Assembly: GCA_021300155.1 (NCBI GenBank)
Contig: JAJTID010000022.1
Span: 1 to 64,000 of the forward strand
Source of the DNA: Pirellula sp.
GTDB taxonomy: Bacteria > Planctomycetota > Planctomycetia > Pirellulales > Pirellulaceae
Length of the DNA: 64,000 nt
Direction of reading: 5' to 3'
The position numbers and the translations under genes are program-made. Numbering within the stretch: position 1 is the first letter of the stretch; the number at the start of each line of letters is the position of its first letter. The notes under the pieces were generated by a model. The model made no database searches. It was not told where the DNA came from and saw only the letters and a program-made list of their open reading frames with translations. Of the stretch, positions 45,264 to 55,689 are shown one piece after another.

Positions 45264-46160
45264 ATGGCGAATATTCGTCAGCTCGATAAACGGCGCAAGT
45301 CGGTAAAAAACATTCGCAAGATTACTCGAACGATGGAGTTGATCGCGACGGCTCGTTTCAAGAAAGCGATGGATCGAGCTGCAGCGGCGACCGACTACAC
45401 CAAGCGAATTACGCAGATCGTTCAGGATTTGGCGAAGAGTGGAACCGACGTCAGTCACCCCTTGCTGGTTGCCCGAAGCGAAATCAAGTCAATCGACATG
45501 TTGGTGTTGACCGCGAATCGTGGTCTTTGCGGCGGATACAATGGTAACCTCGTCAAAGCAGCGACGGTGAGACGCAACGAAATCAAGCAGCAAGCGGCAA
45601 ATGGCCAGCTCAGTGTGAGTGGTAAGAAAGGTATTTCGGCACTAAGGTTCGCTGGCATGCCGATCGAACACACCTTTACCGAGTTTGACGACCAGCCTGC
45701 GTATGACGCGGTCGCGAGAATCGCAGACAGCCTGATCGAACGCTACATCACAGGCAAAGTCGATCGCGTCGATGTCGTGTACACCAAATTTTTGAGCAGT
45801 TCGAAACAAATTGCGACCGTCGAAACACTTCTTCCGTTTTCTTCGCTTGAGATGCCTTCCGCAGATTCGAGTAAAGCAGTTTCCGGCTCGCAAGGGATTC
45901 GTGACGATTACGAGTTCCTTCCTTCCGCTGGGGCTATTTTGGAAGAAGTTGTTCCTGCTAGTTTCCGAGCGAGACTTTTCAAGTGCTTCTTGGATGCTGC
46001 GGTCAGTGAACAAATAGCGCGGATGGTTGCGATGAAGGGTGCAACCGAGAACGCGGGCGACTTGATCAAGTCCCTATCCCGAACTTACAACCGAGCTCGT
46101 CAAAGCAAGATTACTGGTGAAATCATGGAAATCATCGGGGGCGTCGAGGCGCTCGGTTAA
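45264..46160 (+). CDS. atpG: F0F1 ATP synthase subunit gamma
   Basis: AtpG is the central rotor shaft. Landmarks: the N-terminal helix RRKSVKNIRKITRTMELIATARF, the Rossmann-like central part with NRGLCGGYNGNLV, and the C-terminal helix EQIARMVAMKGATENAGDLIKSLSRTYNRARQ with ITGEIMEIIGGVEAL at the end. The length is normal at 298 residues. A gap of about 120 bp separates it from atpD, larger than the other gaps in the operon. Confidence 0.96.
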   Translation: MANIRQLDKRRKSVKNIRKITRTMELIATARFKKAMDRAAAATDYTKRITQIVQDLAKSGTDVSHPLLVARSEIKSIDMLVLTANRGLCGGYNGNLVKAATVRRNEIKQQAANGQLSVSGKKGISALRFAGMPIEHTFTEFDDQPAYDAVARIADSLIERYITGKVDRVDVVYTKFLSSSKQIATVETLLPFSSLEMPSADSSKAVSGSQGIRDDYEFLPSAGAILEEVVPASFRARLFKCFLDAAVSEQIARMVAMKGATENAGDLIKSLSRTYNRARQSKITGEIMEIIGGVEALG

Positions 46161-46228
46161 CACGAACGATACACGTTTCACGGCGATTGCCTTGGAACAC
46201 GACAGATGCGAGGCTTTGCTTCGCTTAA

Positions 46229-47734
<1,506 letters not shown>

Positions 47735-47736
47735 CG

Positions 47737-48132
47737 ATGGCAGATAAGCAAGTTCGATGTGTTGTTGTTACACCTGAGAAGACTGCATTGGAAGCGTCGT
47801 GTGATTCTCTGACGCTTCCGTTGTACGATGGTGAGTTTGGAATCCTGCCTGGACGCGCTCCGATGGTGGGTCGTCTCGGCTTTGGGTTATTGAAGATGCG
47901 AAACGGTACGTCGACAACCGATTGGTTTGTAGATGGAGGCTTCGTACAGGTGACTCGCGATGGAGTCTTTGTCTTGACGGATCGACTACTGAAGCCTGAT
48001 CAGATCGACAAAAAGCAAGCCGAGGAAGATCTTGCCAAAGCGATGACGATCAAGACAAACTCGCAAGAAACGCATGCTTTGAAAGAGCGAACTCTGACGC
48101 AAGCCCGAGCCAAAATGCGGCTCGCGAAGTAG
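47737..48132 (+). CDS. atpC: F0F1 ATP synthase subunit epsilon
   Basis: AtpC is the small subunit that links gamma to the c-ring and can inhibit ATPase activity. The beta-sandwich is recognised by VVVTPEKTALEASCDSLTLPLYDGEFGILPGRAPMV, then VDGGFVQVTRDGVFVLTDR, and a C-terminal helical pair that includes ERTLTQARAKMRLAK. It is the last gene of the ATP synthase operon (131 residues). Confidence 0.94.
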   Translation: MADKQVRCVVVTPEKTALEASCDSLTLPLYDGEFGILPGRAPMVGRLGFGLLKMRNGTSTTDWFVDGGFVQVTRDGVFVLTDRLLKPDQIDKKQAEEDLAKAMTIKTNSQETHALKERTLTQARAKMRLAK

Positions 48133-48138
48133 CATTGC

Positions 48139-48555
48139 TTGCGCCACGACGATCCCTACCGTTACGAAACTCCAAAATCGATCAGCATCAGACGATTGTC
48201 TCAGGTTGGAAACTCTGTGTTTGGCGTCCGACGTTCCCTGGTGCTGTCCCATAGCTCGGTTACCTATGAGTTGCCCCGCGGAACATTCAAAGTGGAGATT
48301 CCTGTCGGACATGTATCGATTTGCATTGAAAATCGAGAGTTCGAGCCAAAGCCTCCGACGATGCCAGCCACCCCGCCGGGGATGAATCTACCGCCGGAAG
48401 TCATCAAGAGTATGCAAGCTAGCAGCAAAGAATCGAGCAAGGTATCTGACCGCTGGGTCAAGCTGCCAGAGAAATACTACGATATGGGAACATCGGGCTT
48501 GAAGATTCTCGTCAAAGGGGGCAAGCAACAAGAAACCATCGAATTCAAAAAGTAG
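48139..48555 (+). CDS. Lipoprotein-like C-terminal fragment
   Basis: The 138-residue frame begins with a TTG 6 bp after atpC. Its last 90 residues (VTYELPRGTFKVEIPVGHVSI, then a Pro-rich loop, and YYDMGTSGLKILVKGG) match the C-terminal half of planctomycete carboxypeptidase-regulatory-like lipoproteins. The first 40 residues are Arg- and Ser-rich and show neither a signal peptide nor a lipobox. I read it as a 5'-truncated or degenerate copy, or a cytoplasmic variant. A complete homologous gene may have been lost here by rearrangement downstream of the ATP synthase operon. Confidence 0.5.
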   Translation: MRHDDPYRYETPKSISIRRLSQVGNSVFGVRRSLVLSHSSVTYELPRGTFKVEIPVGHVSICIENREFEPKPPTMPATPPGMNLPPEVIKSMQASSKESSKVSDRWVKLPEKYYDMGTSGLKILVKGGKQQETIEFKK

Positions 48556-48564
48556 GTGGACTGT

Positions 48565-49059
48565 TTACTTTTTTCCCAGACGCCGTTTGTTTTCGAAGAA
48601 TTCGGTCAACAGTTGGCCACATTCTTTCGCGAGGATGCCACCAAAAACTTCGCAGCGATGATTGAGCCGTGGGTCGGTGAGAAGATGGAAGAGTGATTCT
48701 ACTGCGCCGGCTTTCGTATCGATGGCACCATAAAACACTGTTGGGATTCGGGATTGTAGGATTGCCCCCGCGCACATCGGGCAAGGTTCCAGCGTGACAT
48801 AGAGGGAGCAGTCTTCGAGTCGCCAAGATTTCAACTGCGCCGCGGCTTGTGTGATTGCAATCATCTCTGCATGCGCGGTCGGATCCGCTAATTGTTCTCG
48901 TTGATTGTAAGCAGCTGCGATGATTTGATGCTTATGTACAATCAAAGCACCGACCGGCACCTCGTCTTCGATGGCCGCTTGCTGAGCGAGCTCGATCGCT
49001 CGCCGCATAAAGTGCTCGCTTGCGAACGGAAGAAGTTCATCGTCGCTATTTTTTATCAA
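48565..49059 (-). CDS. tadA: tRNA-specific adenosine deaminase
   Basis: TadA deaminates A34 of tRNA-Arg(ACG) to inosine in the anticodon wobble position. The zinc site is complete: His63-Ala-Glu65 in TAHAEMIAI, and Cys93 and Cys96 in EPCPMCAGA. The C-terminal part ([24 protein letters not shown]) is also typical. The start is at 49059, giving 164 residues. It overlaps the upstream membrane-protein gene by 14 bases, so the two are co-transcribed with greA. Confidence 0.93.
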   Translation of the reverse strand: MIKNSDDELLPFASEHFMRRAIELAQQAAIEDEVPVGALIVHKHQIIAAAYNQREQLADPTAHAEMIAITQAAAQLKSWRLEDCSLYVTLEPCPMCAGAILQSRIPTVFYGAIDTKAGAVESLFHLLTDPRLNHRCEVFGGILAKECGQLLTEFFENKRRLGKK

Positions 49060-49732
49060 GAGCTTCTTCCATGACTTTCATGAAGACTTGCGAGACGCTT
49101 TGATTGAATTCTTCTTTGGGGATCTCGAAGCGATCATTCATTGCCTTCATTCGTCGCATGAACTCTCGCAATTGTTCCGCCGTGATGCCATCTCTCGGTT
49201 TCAAGCGGCCCGACTTCTGCTCTTTGATGCAGACATTTTGTGTTCCGAATTCCATGTCTTGCATCGACAGTTTGCCCAAGGATGCGCAATGGAACCATCG
49301 ATCGCATTCAAAGGAGAATTCGGCCTTTTCTTCAGGCGACATTTCCGACGCTTGGGCGATGAGATTTAGGTTCTCGACGGCTCCCCATTGAAGGATAGCA
49401 CTTTCAGTCAATCGAATTCCTAAACGCGAAAGTTGCCGGGTCGTGAGTTCTTCACGTTCCATCGATTCGGAAATCTCATTGAGTTTCGCGATGATGATCT
49501 GGCGATCGTTCTGACCGAGCGAGGATTGTTCTACCCATGGAATGAGTTGTTCACGGACGGATCTAGCGGCGGTCTGTCCCTGTTTTCCCATGAGCATCAT
49601 GGACATGTAGACGAAGAAAATGCTGATGCCTACAAGTCCGAAAATTCCAATCACGACGCAAGCGGGCCCGAGGGAAACATCTTTTTCTGGGTAACTCGGA
49701 TTGGTCGCACGGTTATTGGTCATATTGTCCAA
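49046..49732 (-). CDS. Single-pass membrane protein, unknown function
   Basis: No family was recognised. The 228 residues have a short polar N-terminus and one hydrophobic helix ([26 protein letters not shown], residues 24-50). A helical hydrophilic domain follows ([39 protein letters not shown] and on), with three cysteines in [13 protein letters not shown] and NVCIKE. It lies between greA and tadA on one strand, with starts touching the greA stop, so it is part of that operon, but nothing indicates a role in transcription or tRNA modification. Confidence 0.75.
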   Translation of the reverse strand: MDNMTNNRATNPSYPEKDVSLGPACVVIGIFGLVGISIFFVYMSMMLMGKQGQTAARSVREQLIPWVEQSSLGQNDRQIIIAKLNEISESMEREELTTRQLSRLGIRLTESAILQWGAVENLNLIAQASEMSPEEKAEFSFECDRWFHCASLGKLSMQDMEFGTQNVCIKEQKSGRLKPRDGITAEQLREFMRRMKAMNDRFEIPKEEFNQSVSQVFMKVMEEALDKK

Positions 49733-50209
49733 CTAGTCTTCAAATTCGATAGAAAGAACTTCATATTTCAGTGTTCCGCGAGGAGCAGCAATTTCAACGG
49801 TCTCTCCAACTTTTTTCCCCATAATGGCTGCACCGAAAGGGCTGCTGGAGAGGATTTTTCCATTCTCATAGTCTTCGTCGCCTGCCCCGACCAACGTGTA
49901 GACTTCCTCATCCCCCCAGGAGTCCTTGAGCCTGACTTTGGCGCCAAAAACGACCTGATCGCGTGGTAGGGTCGAGGTGTCGACGATATGTGCTTTACTG
50001 AGTTTGGATTTGAGCGAGTTGATTTTCGCTTGCATCATGCCTTGGTTTTCTCGCTGGGCATGATATTCCGCGTTCTCTTTCAGATCCCCTTCGGCGCGTG
50101 CTTCAGCGATCTTCTCTGAAATGAGAGGCATCTCGACCGTTTCCAGGCGTTCGATTTCAGCCTTCATTCGGTTGTAACCCTCTCGGGTCATGGAAACGAA
50201 ATCCGTCAT
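49733..50209 (-). CDS. greA: Transcription elongation factor GreA/GreB
   Basis: The 158-residue Gre factor rescues backtracked RNA polymerase by stimulating transcript cleavage. The N-terminal coiled coil holds the acidic tip ([20 protein letters not shown]), and the C-terminal FKBP-like domain follows ([34 protein letters not shown]...[20 protein letters not shown]). The start has GGAG 10 nt upstream at 50221-50224. Its leader holds an intrinsic terminator 20-70 bp before the start, and the loop of this terminator is complementary to the ribosome site. Confidence 0.93.
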   Translation of the reverse strand: MTDFVSMTREGYNRMKAEIERLETVEMPLISEKIAEARAEGDLKENAEYHAQRENQGMMQAKINSLKSKLSKAHIVDTSTLPRDQVVFGAKVRLKDSWGDEEVYTLVGAGDEDYENGKILSSSPFGAAIMGKKVGETVEIAAPRGTLKYEVLSIEFED

Positions 50210-50231
50210 GGTTCAAAATCTCCGCAAAAGC

Positions 50232-50278
50232 AAAAAAAGATGCGACTTGAATCCCCGGGCGGAGATAAAAGTCGCATC
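50232..50278 (-). terminator. Intrinsic terminator in the greA leader, with anti-Shine-Dalgarno loop
   Basis: On the minus strand, GATGCGACTT and AAGTCGCATC (50239-50278) form a perfect 10-bp stem. The loop folds as ATCTCC-GCCC-GGGGAT, and seven T residues follow (50232-50238). It sits upstream of greA and would stop transcription before the gene. The loop contains ATCTCCGC, exactly complementary to GCGGAGAT (50218-50225), which holds the greA ribosome binding site. Confidence 0.85.
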
Positions 50279-50497
50279 ATGACTCACACATTGTAAGCAT
50301 TTTATTCCAGCTTGAACCACAGCATCTTTCCCGCCGCAACGAAAAAGTCAACCCCAAGAGCTCGACGAAAGCCTAGTGACACGCTGGTCTACGGTGCCTC
50401 TTGAGAGCGCCCAACTGTCGGAAAATTCTCTCGGGATTATTCGAAAGGGCTCGGATATAATCGGTCACTCTTCCTTGGAGTATCCGAATACCAGATG

Positions 50498-50528
50498 GTT
50501 CTCCAAGCCAGAGTCCGTTCTCCAAGCC
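50498..50528 (+). repeat. 12-bp direct repeat upstream of the thioredoxin gene
   Basis: GTTCTCCAAGCC occurs at 50498-50509 and again at 50517-50528, 19 bp apart. An inverted CTTGGAG lies upstream near 50474, making a partial dyad. The repeat is about 80 bp from the thioredoxin start and in the region shared with the divergent greA promoter. The rest of the 396-bp gap, from 50279 to 50605, holds no recognisable gene. Confidence 0.5.
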
Positions 50529-50605
50529 GGAAGTCTTTGTGCCATCCCAGTGGGAGGAAGATTGATTTGAATACGATTTTGACTTCAAAGTGGTACGCTC
50601 GAACG

Positions 50606-51442
50606 ATGTTCCTTCGATTCCGATGCCTCGTGGCTCTGGCGGTTTGCGGCGCCGTATGTGATAGCTATCACAATTGTTGTGTTGATGCTGCCGTTGTCGG
50701 CGGGCAAGAGGGGGGGAATGCAAGCCGAGGGGAGGCCGCGTCGAAGGAAGCGGCGGAGTTGTTGCCGATCTTCCATTCGGTGGAAGATGGCTTGGTGGCC
50801 TCTGAAGAACTCGATCGGCCCGTTGTGGTGTTGTTCACTGCGAGTTGGTGTGGTCCATGCAAGGAATTGACGAGTGCCTTAAAGGAAAGATTTGAGGCAG
50901 AGCTTCTCAAGCCATTGGCGAACAGCCTTTTTCGAAGCTGGGTTATTGTCAAGGTGGACATCGATGAACGCAAAGATTTAGCGGACCGATTTGAGATTCG
51001 AGGTGTGCCCGCGATGCGTGTTCTAGACTTGAACGAAAAAGTACTGGCGAAAACAGAAGGTTATGATTCTTATGCATCGTTTGCCGAGTGGCTTGATAAT
51101 TGCAAAAGAACCTCGACACCCCATGTTCAACGCTCGCTTCAAAACAGCACCGACCTATCGGAGGTTATGGCGGAGCTCGTTGTTCTCCTTGGAGATCGCA
51201 ATGTGGAAATCCGTGAACAGGCGATGCATCGGTTATCGAGCGATAGAAAATTAACGCAACGGAACATCCTCGAGGTGATGCAAGGCGGAAGCCTAGCGCA
51301 GCGACTTTGCTCCTTGGAGATCTTGAGGAAGTGGGGAGTCGATGTTTCAGGTTTCGATCCATGGAAGCCAGAAACGTTTCAGGATGCGCGAATCGCCAAA
51401 TTGCGAGATGCGGTCGTCCAAGATGGAAACGGTAAGGACTAA
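50606..51442 (+). CDS. Exported thioredoxin-fold protein
   Basis: The 278-residue protein has a signal peptide (LRFRCLVALAVCGAVCDSY), a thioredoxin domain with the redox motif WCGPC at residues 81-85, the usual cis-Pro loop (GVPAM) and an alpha-helical C-terminal domain of about 100 residues (ILEVMQGGSLAQRLCSLEILRKWG). The N-terminal part of the mature protein is rich in Ala and Glu. The gene precedes exbD by 36 bp. Domain and redox motif are clear; the substrate is unknown. The ATG at 50606 gives the signal peptide; an open frame runs from 50495. Confidence 0.88.
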   Translation: MFLRFRCLVALAVCGAVCDSYHNCCVDAAVVGGQEGGNASRGEAASKEAAELLPIFHSVEDGLVASEELDRPVVVLFTASWCGPCKELTSALKERFEAELLKPLANSLFRSWVIVKVDIDERKDLADRFEIRGVPAMRVLDLNEKVLAKTEGYDSYASFAEWLDNCKRTSTPHVQRSLQNSTDLSEVMAELVVLLGDRNVEIREQAMHRLSSDRKLTQRNILEVMQGGSLAQRLCSLEILRKWGVDVSGFDPWKPETFQDARIAKLRDAVVQDGNGKD

Positions 51443-51478
51443 GAAACTGTATTGAACCCTTGAACTGAGACATAGAGC

Positions 51479-51901
51479 ATGGCAATTACGATCCGAAAAG
51501 GCAAAGCGCTCGAAACGCTCAACTTGACCCCGTTGATCGACGTCGTCTTCTTATTGTTGATCTTCTTTCTTGTCGCGACTCGCTTTGCGCAGGAAGATCG
51601 CGAGTTGCCAGTTCAGCTTCCTTCCGCTTCCAAAGCGTTGCCGATGACGATGGAACCCAATGAGCTCGTAATCAACGTCGATACCCATGGAGTCTATGTG
51701 GTGCGAGGGACGCCAATGACGGTAGAGGCACTAGAGGAGGTGGTTAGCAAAGCAGTGGCTGACAACCCTATTCATCAAGTGGTCGTGATACGGTCCGATC
51801 GCTCTACGGCCGTTCAATCCGTCGTGACGATCATGGATCTGTGTACGAAGCTGAAAGTCCCGTCCTACAAAATCTCGACGGACGCGACACCTGCATCATG
51901 A
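51479..51901 (+). CDS. ExbD/TolR-family biopolymer transport protein
   Basis: The 140-residue product has one N-terminal membrane helix (LNLTPLIDVVFLLLIFFLVATRF), in which the buried Asp of LIDVVF is the conserved proton-transfer residue. A periplasmic domain follows (ELVINVDTHGVYVV...VVVIRSDRSTAVQSVVTIMDLCTKLKV) typical of ExbD and TolR. These proteins couple proton motive force to outer-membrane or envelope tasks and normally need ExbB/TolQ. No ExbB is next to it here. It overlaps the downstream toroid gene by 4 bases (ATGA). Confidence 0.92.
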   Translation: MAITIRKGKALETLNLTPLIDVVFLLLIFFLVATRFAQEDRELPVQLPSASKALPMTMEPNELVINVDTHGVYVVRGTPMTVEALEEVVSKAVADNPIHQVVVIRSDRSTAVQSVVTIMDLCTKLKVPSYKISTDATPAS

Positions 51902-54684
51902 CGAATCAACGAACAAACGCTACAGGTTTATTGTTGCTCGACGTTGCATTCGCATTGTTCGGCGCATTGGTTCTTTACTTGATAGTACGATTGTTGAGTT
52001 TCGATGACCCGAATCCGCTTCAAAACGCGTGGACTTATGTTTTAGGAGTTCCGACCGTTGTCGTGGCTGTCTCCATGCTCACGCATGTGTTGTCCAATGA
52101 GGTTGTCGAACGATCCATTCAGGTTGGTTTCTTGGCGAGCGTGTCGGTCCATCTGTTATTGGCGATTTCTGCAATTCACTTCGTCATGTTTCAAGGTGTT
52201 TGGCCGACCGATACGCCGGTTGTTTCTGTCGTGCCGACCAAGGCGAGAACTAAAGTGCCGCAATACTACCATCCTAGTCCATCGACCAGTTTGGCACGCC
52301 CCGACTATTTGAAGCCGATCGAAACGGACAATCAGCAGGCTTCGGAGTTGCCCGCAGAGATCAAGAAACTTACTGAGTCCACCAAATTGCAATTGGAAGT
52401 CGCTCGTGAATCCATCAAGACTTCGCTGGCTGAGAGAAGCTTTGAACAAGATCGTAGAACGGAGAGCATTCCGACTCCAACGATTCGTTCGAGCGCGGCC
52501 AAGTTAGAGCGCCCCGATCTTGCTCCCAATCGACGGATAACGCAGGAAACGATTGAAGTGCCAATGCTGGAGCAAAGGTCAGAGCCTGCACCTGAAAACA
52601 ATCCGAAACCAATCGACATTGAGCGGTTACCATCGACGGAGAGTTCCAGTATCGCGACGAAGATAGATTTCAATGTGCGCGATGTGCCTCGGCCGAATTT
52701 AAGTAGTCGAACGATCGAACCATCACCTTCGGTATCACCTAAAGAATCGATCGAAAAGCAACTACAGCAGTCGATGAGTGCGATGCAGTTGCCTTCCCCA
52801 AAATTGCCGAATCGAAATGAATTGGTCCGCGATGATAAACCGATGACGAGTGAGATTCTTGTACCACGATTGCTACAGACGGATTCGAGAGACCGTTCAC
52901 CACTAGCCCCTATCGCTCAAGCTGCCGAAACCGATGTGACAAAGTCGATGGCCTCCCGAGTTTCGAGGTCGGACGCATGGTCAATCGCATCACCATTGGG
53001 CGAGTTCTCGCCGAGTTTTAGTGCATCGAATTTGAACGCAGAGAGAGCGAGTCAAGAGACATCCAGTTCGAGGGCTAATTACTCAATTGGTACTCGTCTG
53101 GAAAAGCAACCGCAGTCCCAATCGCCAGACTTCTGGAAGGATCCTCGTTTCCAAGAAGAGGGGCTGGCTGGCGGTGTGCGGTCCATTTTGGGTGGCGAGA
53201 CGATGGGACGCGTTTCTTCGAATCCTACTGGCAATTCCATAGTCCCGATCGAATTCGAAGCTGGAATCAAGGAACCCAAGTCCAATGCGGCATCGTTAGC
53301 TTCGGAGCTTTCGCCAGGTGAGGTTTCGATTTCGAGATCAACAATGTCTTCGAGAAAGGCAGGAAATATTGGTGCACCGAGTATCTCATTGCCCGATGTC
53401 GGCAGAGAGTCATGGACAGGTCCGAAGAGCGACCTACCTCGCAAGGCTCTATCGGCGTTTGATTTGGAGAGCGTTGTTCCTGAGTTACGAGCAACGGATT
53501 TCGCGCCGGAGCGATTGACGCGACCTGAGCTTGCAGGCCCGAAGATTGCTGCATCGAGTGTACCTATCCCAACACCTGCGTTTTCACAACGATTGAAGCG
53601 GATCCAAGAGTGGGAGAGCCAAGCCGCTTCGGAACTCGGACCGCTCGGACCGCAAACGGAATTAGCGATTGAACGTGGATTGCAATTCTTGGCAAAGTAT
53701 CAGCGAGCCGATGGTTCTTGGAATTTGGGTGATTTCGGACAGCCGGTTAGGATGCAAAGCAATACGGCGGCTACGGCATTGGCGTTGCTTTCGTTTCAAG
53801 GAGCAGGCTACACGCATCGTCAGTTCAAGTATGAGAGCGTATGCAAAGGTGCGTTGTCTTCGCTAATTGAAAATCAGAAAGCCAATGGCGATTTGTACCA
53901 GAAGGCGGATTCTGTTTCGAACGCGAACGCTCGGTTGTATAGTCACGCCATCGCAAGTCTCGCACTGTGTGAAGCTTATGGAATGACGCAGGATGAAACG
54001 ATGCGAGGCAATGCTCAGAAAGCCATCGATTTTTTGGTCGCAAGCCAAGATCCGATTGGAGGAGGATGGCGATATGCACCGCGCGTGGGTTCTGACACGA
54101 GTGTCACAGGTTGGGTGATGATGGCATTCAAGAGCGCCGAACTATCAGGCTTGAATGTTCCCAAGAATGTATATGTTGGAATTCAAAAGTGGCTTGATAA
54201 CTCGCAAGATAAAGAGGCTGCCTATTTGTATCGCTACAACTGGCAAGCGAATACCCCGACGACGCAGCATGGTCGTATTCCAACCCCCGTTATGACCAGT
54301 GTAGGATTATTGATGCGACTCTACACGGGGTGGCGACGCGATAACCCGAACATGCAGCAAGGAACACGATGGCTATTGGGTAGATTGCCTTCCGAAGGAA
54401 CGGTTCGCGCCCCTGCGAGAGATACTTACTATTGGTACTACGCCACACAGGTTATGTTTCATGCGGGCGGAGATACGTGGAAGAAATGGTATGGAACGCT
54501 TTACCCAATGTTGATTCAATCACAACAGGAGGCAGGCGAGTATGTAGGTTCGTGGGAGCCAGGTGGTCCAATTCCAGACGCTTGGGGTGAGTTCGGTGGG
54601 CGATTGTATGTGACAACCCTGAATCTCTTGTCATTGGAGGTATACTACCGACATCTTCCGCTGTACGAAGCGACCGCAGACTAA
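51898..54684 (+). CDS. Membrane-anchored alpha-alpha toroid protein (prenyltransferase/squalene-oxidase repeats)
   Basis: A 928-residue protein in three parts. Three membrane helices come first (residues about 8-95: LLLLDVAFALFGALVLYLIV, AWTYVLGVPTVVVAVSML, and VSVHLLLAISAIHFVM). A long Ser/Pro/Arg-rich linker of about 480 residues follows, with no repeats I can assign. Then a C-terminal alpha-alpha toroid begins near residue 585, with AIERGLQFLAKYQRADGSW, KAIDFLVASQDPIGGGWRY and GWVMMAFKSAELSG as repeats, the pattern of squalene-hopene cyclase and prenyltransferase repeats. No catalytic Asp cluster for cyclases is obvious. Starting at ATG 51898 overlaps the exbD stop; an earlier start would read into exbD. 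Confidence 0.85.
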   Translation: MTNQRTNATGLLLLDVAFALFGALVLYLIVRLLSFDDPNPLQNAWTYVLGVPTVVVAVSMLTHVLSNEVVERSIQVGFLASVSVHLLLAISAIHFVMFQGVWPTDTPVVSVVPTKARTKVPQYYHPSPSTSLARPDYLKPIETDNQQASELPAEIKKLTESTKLQLEVARESIKTSLAERSFEQDRRTESIPTPTIRSSAAKLERPDLAPNRRITQETIEVPMLEQRSEPAPENNPKPIDIERLPSTESSSIATKIDFNVRDVPRPNLSSRTIEPSPSVSPKESIEKQLQQSMSAMQLPSPKLPNRNELVRDDKPMTSEILVPRLLQTDSRDRSPLAPIAQAAETDVTKSMASRVSRSDAWSIASPLGEFSPSFSASNLNAERASQETSSSRANYSIGTRLEKQPQSQSPDFWKDPRFQEEGLAGGVRSILGGETMGRVSSNPTGNSIVPIEFEAGIKEPKSNAASLASELSPGEVSISRSTMSSRKAGNIGAPSISLPDVGRESWTGPKSDLPRKALSAFDLESVVPELRATDFAPERLTRPELAGPKIAASSVPIPTPAFSQRLKRIQEWESQAASELGPLGPQTELAIERGLQFLAKYQRADGSWNLGDFGQPVRMQSNTAATALALLSFQGAGYTHRQFKYESVCKGALSSLIENQKANGDLYQKADSVSNANARLYSHAIASLALCEAYGMTQDETMRGNAQKAIDFLVASQDPIGGGWRYAPRVGSDTSVTGWVMMAFKSAELSGLNVPKNVYVGIQKWLDNSQDKEAAYLYRYNWQANTPTTQHGRIPTPVMTSVGLLMRLYTGWRRDNPNMQQGTRWLLGRLPSEGTVRAPARDTYYWYYATQVMFHAGGDTWKKWYGTLYPMLIQSQQEAGEYVGSWEPGGPIPDAWGEFGGRLYVTTLNLLSLEVYYRHLPLYEATAD

Positions 54685-54758
54685 TGCACGACAGACGAAT
54701 AGACCGCGATTTGATAGCCTGAGATTTGATTCGAGTATTGAAACCCGACTAGAACAAT

Positions 54759-55100
54759 ATGAAGCCACAGCCGACAACACTTCGACTTAGCCCTCGCCGA
54801 TCATTGGAGATTGAGTGGAGTGATGGCCGAACCATGGACTACCCCTTCAAGACGCTTCGAGATGCTTGCCCGTGCGCGACTTGCCGGGAGAAAAAGCGAG
54901 CTTCAGAAGGGAAACCCAAGAATTTGCTGAATATTCTTGCGGCTGAAGAAACGGTGCCGCTGGCGGTTGCCGACATGCGACCGGTGGGGAATTACGCCTA
55001 TAACATTGCTTTTTCTGATGGTCATAGCTCAGGGCTGTTTACAATAGAGTTATTGCGTGAAATCGGCCAACCGATGCAACAGCCTATAACTCCCACCTAA
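54759..55100 (+). CDS. DUF971 protein (gamma-butyrobetaine hydroxylase-like N-terminal domain)
   Basis: The 113-residue protein has a DUF971/GBBH-like_N domain: LRLSPRRSLEIEWSDGRTMDYPF, then a Cys cluster CPCATC (Cys37, Cys39, Cys42) that likely binds zinc or an iron-sulfur centre, and VGNYAYNIAFSDGHSSGLFTIELLRE. DUF971 proteins often occur near Mrp/ApbC-type Fe-S factors or stand alone, so the link to the neighbouring genes is unclear. It follows the toroid gene by about 75 bp and may share its transcript. Confidence 0.9.
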   Translation: MKPQPTTLRLSPRRSLEIEWSDGRTMDYPFKTLRDACPCATCREKKRASEGKPKNLLNILAAEETVPLAVADMRPVGNYAYNIAFSDGHSSGLFTIELLREIGQPMQQPITPT

Positions 55101-55105
55101 CTTCA

Positions 55106-55582
55106 ATGCTTGCACCATTTTCTGACACGAGTTTATCGCATCGCGATACGTCGGAGGATTTATTGCTCGTCGGTTGGCGAGAAACGATTGCTTTGCCAGA
55201 ATTCGGGCTTGAGAAGATGTATGCCAAGCTCGATAGCGGGGCATGTCTTTCTGCGTTGCACGCTGAGAAAATCGAACTGTTTCAAAAACGTAGGCAAACG
55301 TGGGTGCGATTTGTTACCAGCAGCGATTTAGAGGACGATAATTCTCCATTCCGATGCGAAGCAAAGTGGCTTGGTGACCGGGCGATACGTTCCTCGAACG
55401 GGCAAACCGAATTGCGACCTGTTGTAGAAACCCAAATTTACTTGGGCGGATTTCAATGGACCATTGAGTTTTCGCTAAGTGATCGCACTTCCTTGGAATG
55501 CAAAGTATTGCTTGGGAGGAACGCGATCGCATCGCGTTGTCTTATCGATTGTTCGCGAAGTCATCTCATGAGTCGTCCTTAA
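55106..55582 (+). CDS. RimK-associated retropepsin-like zinc protease
   Basis: The 158-residue protein belongs to the RimK/ATP-dependent zinc protease family (retropepsin fold). The expected active-site region is AKLDSGACLSALHAEKIE, with Asp-Ser-Gly-Ala where the family usually shows Asp-Thr-Gly-Ala. GWRETIALPEFGLEKMYAKLD upstream and a later FSLSDRTSLECKVLLGRNAI are also family features. The gene starts 5 bp after the DUF971 stop. No RimK ligase is adjacent. Activity and substrates are unknown. Confidence 0.82.
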   Translation: MLAPFSDTSLSHRDTSEDLLLVGWRETIALPEFGLEKMYAKLDSGACLSALHAEKIELFQKRRQTWVRFVTSSDLEDDNSPFRCEAKWLGDRAIRSSNGQTELRPVVETQIYLGGFQWTIEFSLSDRTSLECKVLLGRNAIASRCLIDCSRSHLMSRP

Positions 55583-55689
55583 TTTTCGAGTTTGCCAGTC
55601 AAAACTCTTTTTGGCAAAGATACACCCCGTGATTGACCTGTTGGGGAATGCAGTTTAGCATCGTGGTTTGTCCTGGTTGCCATTGTCGC

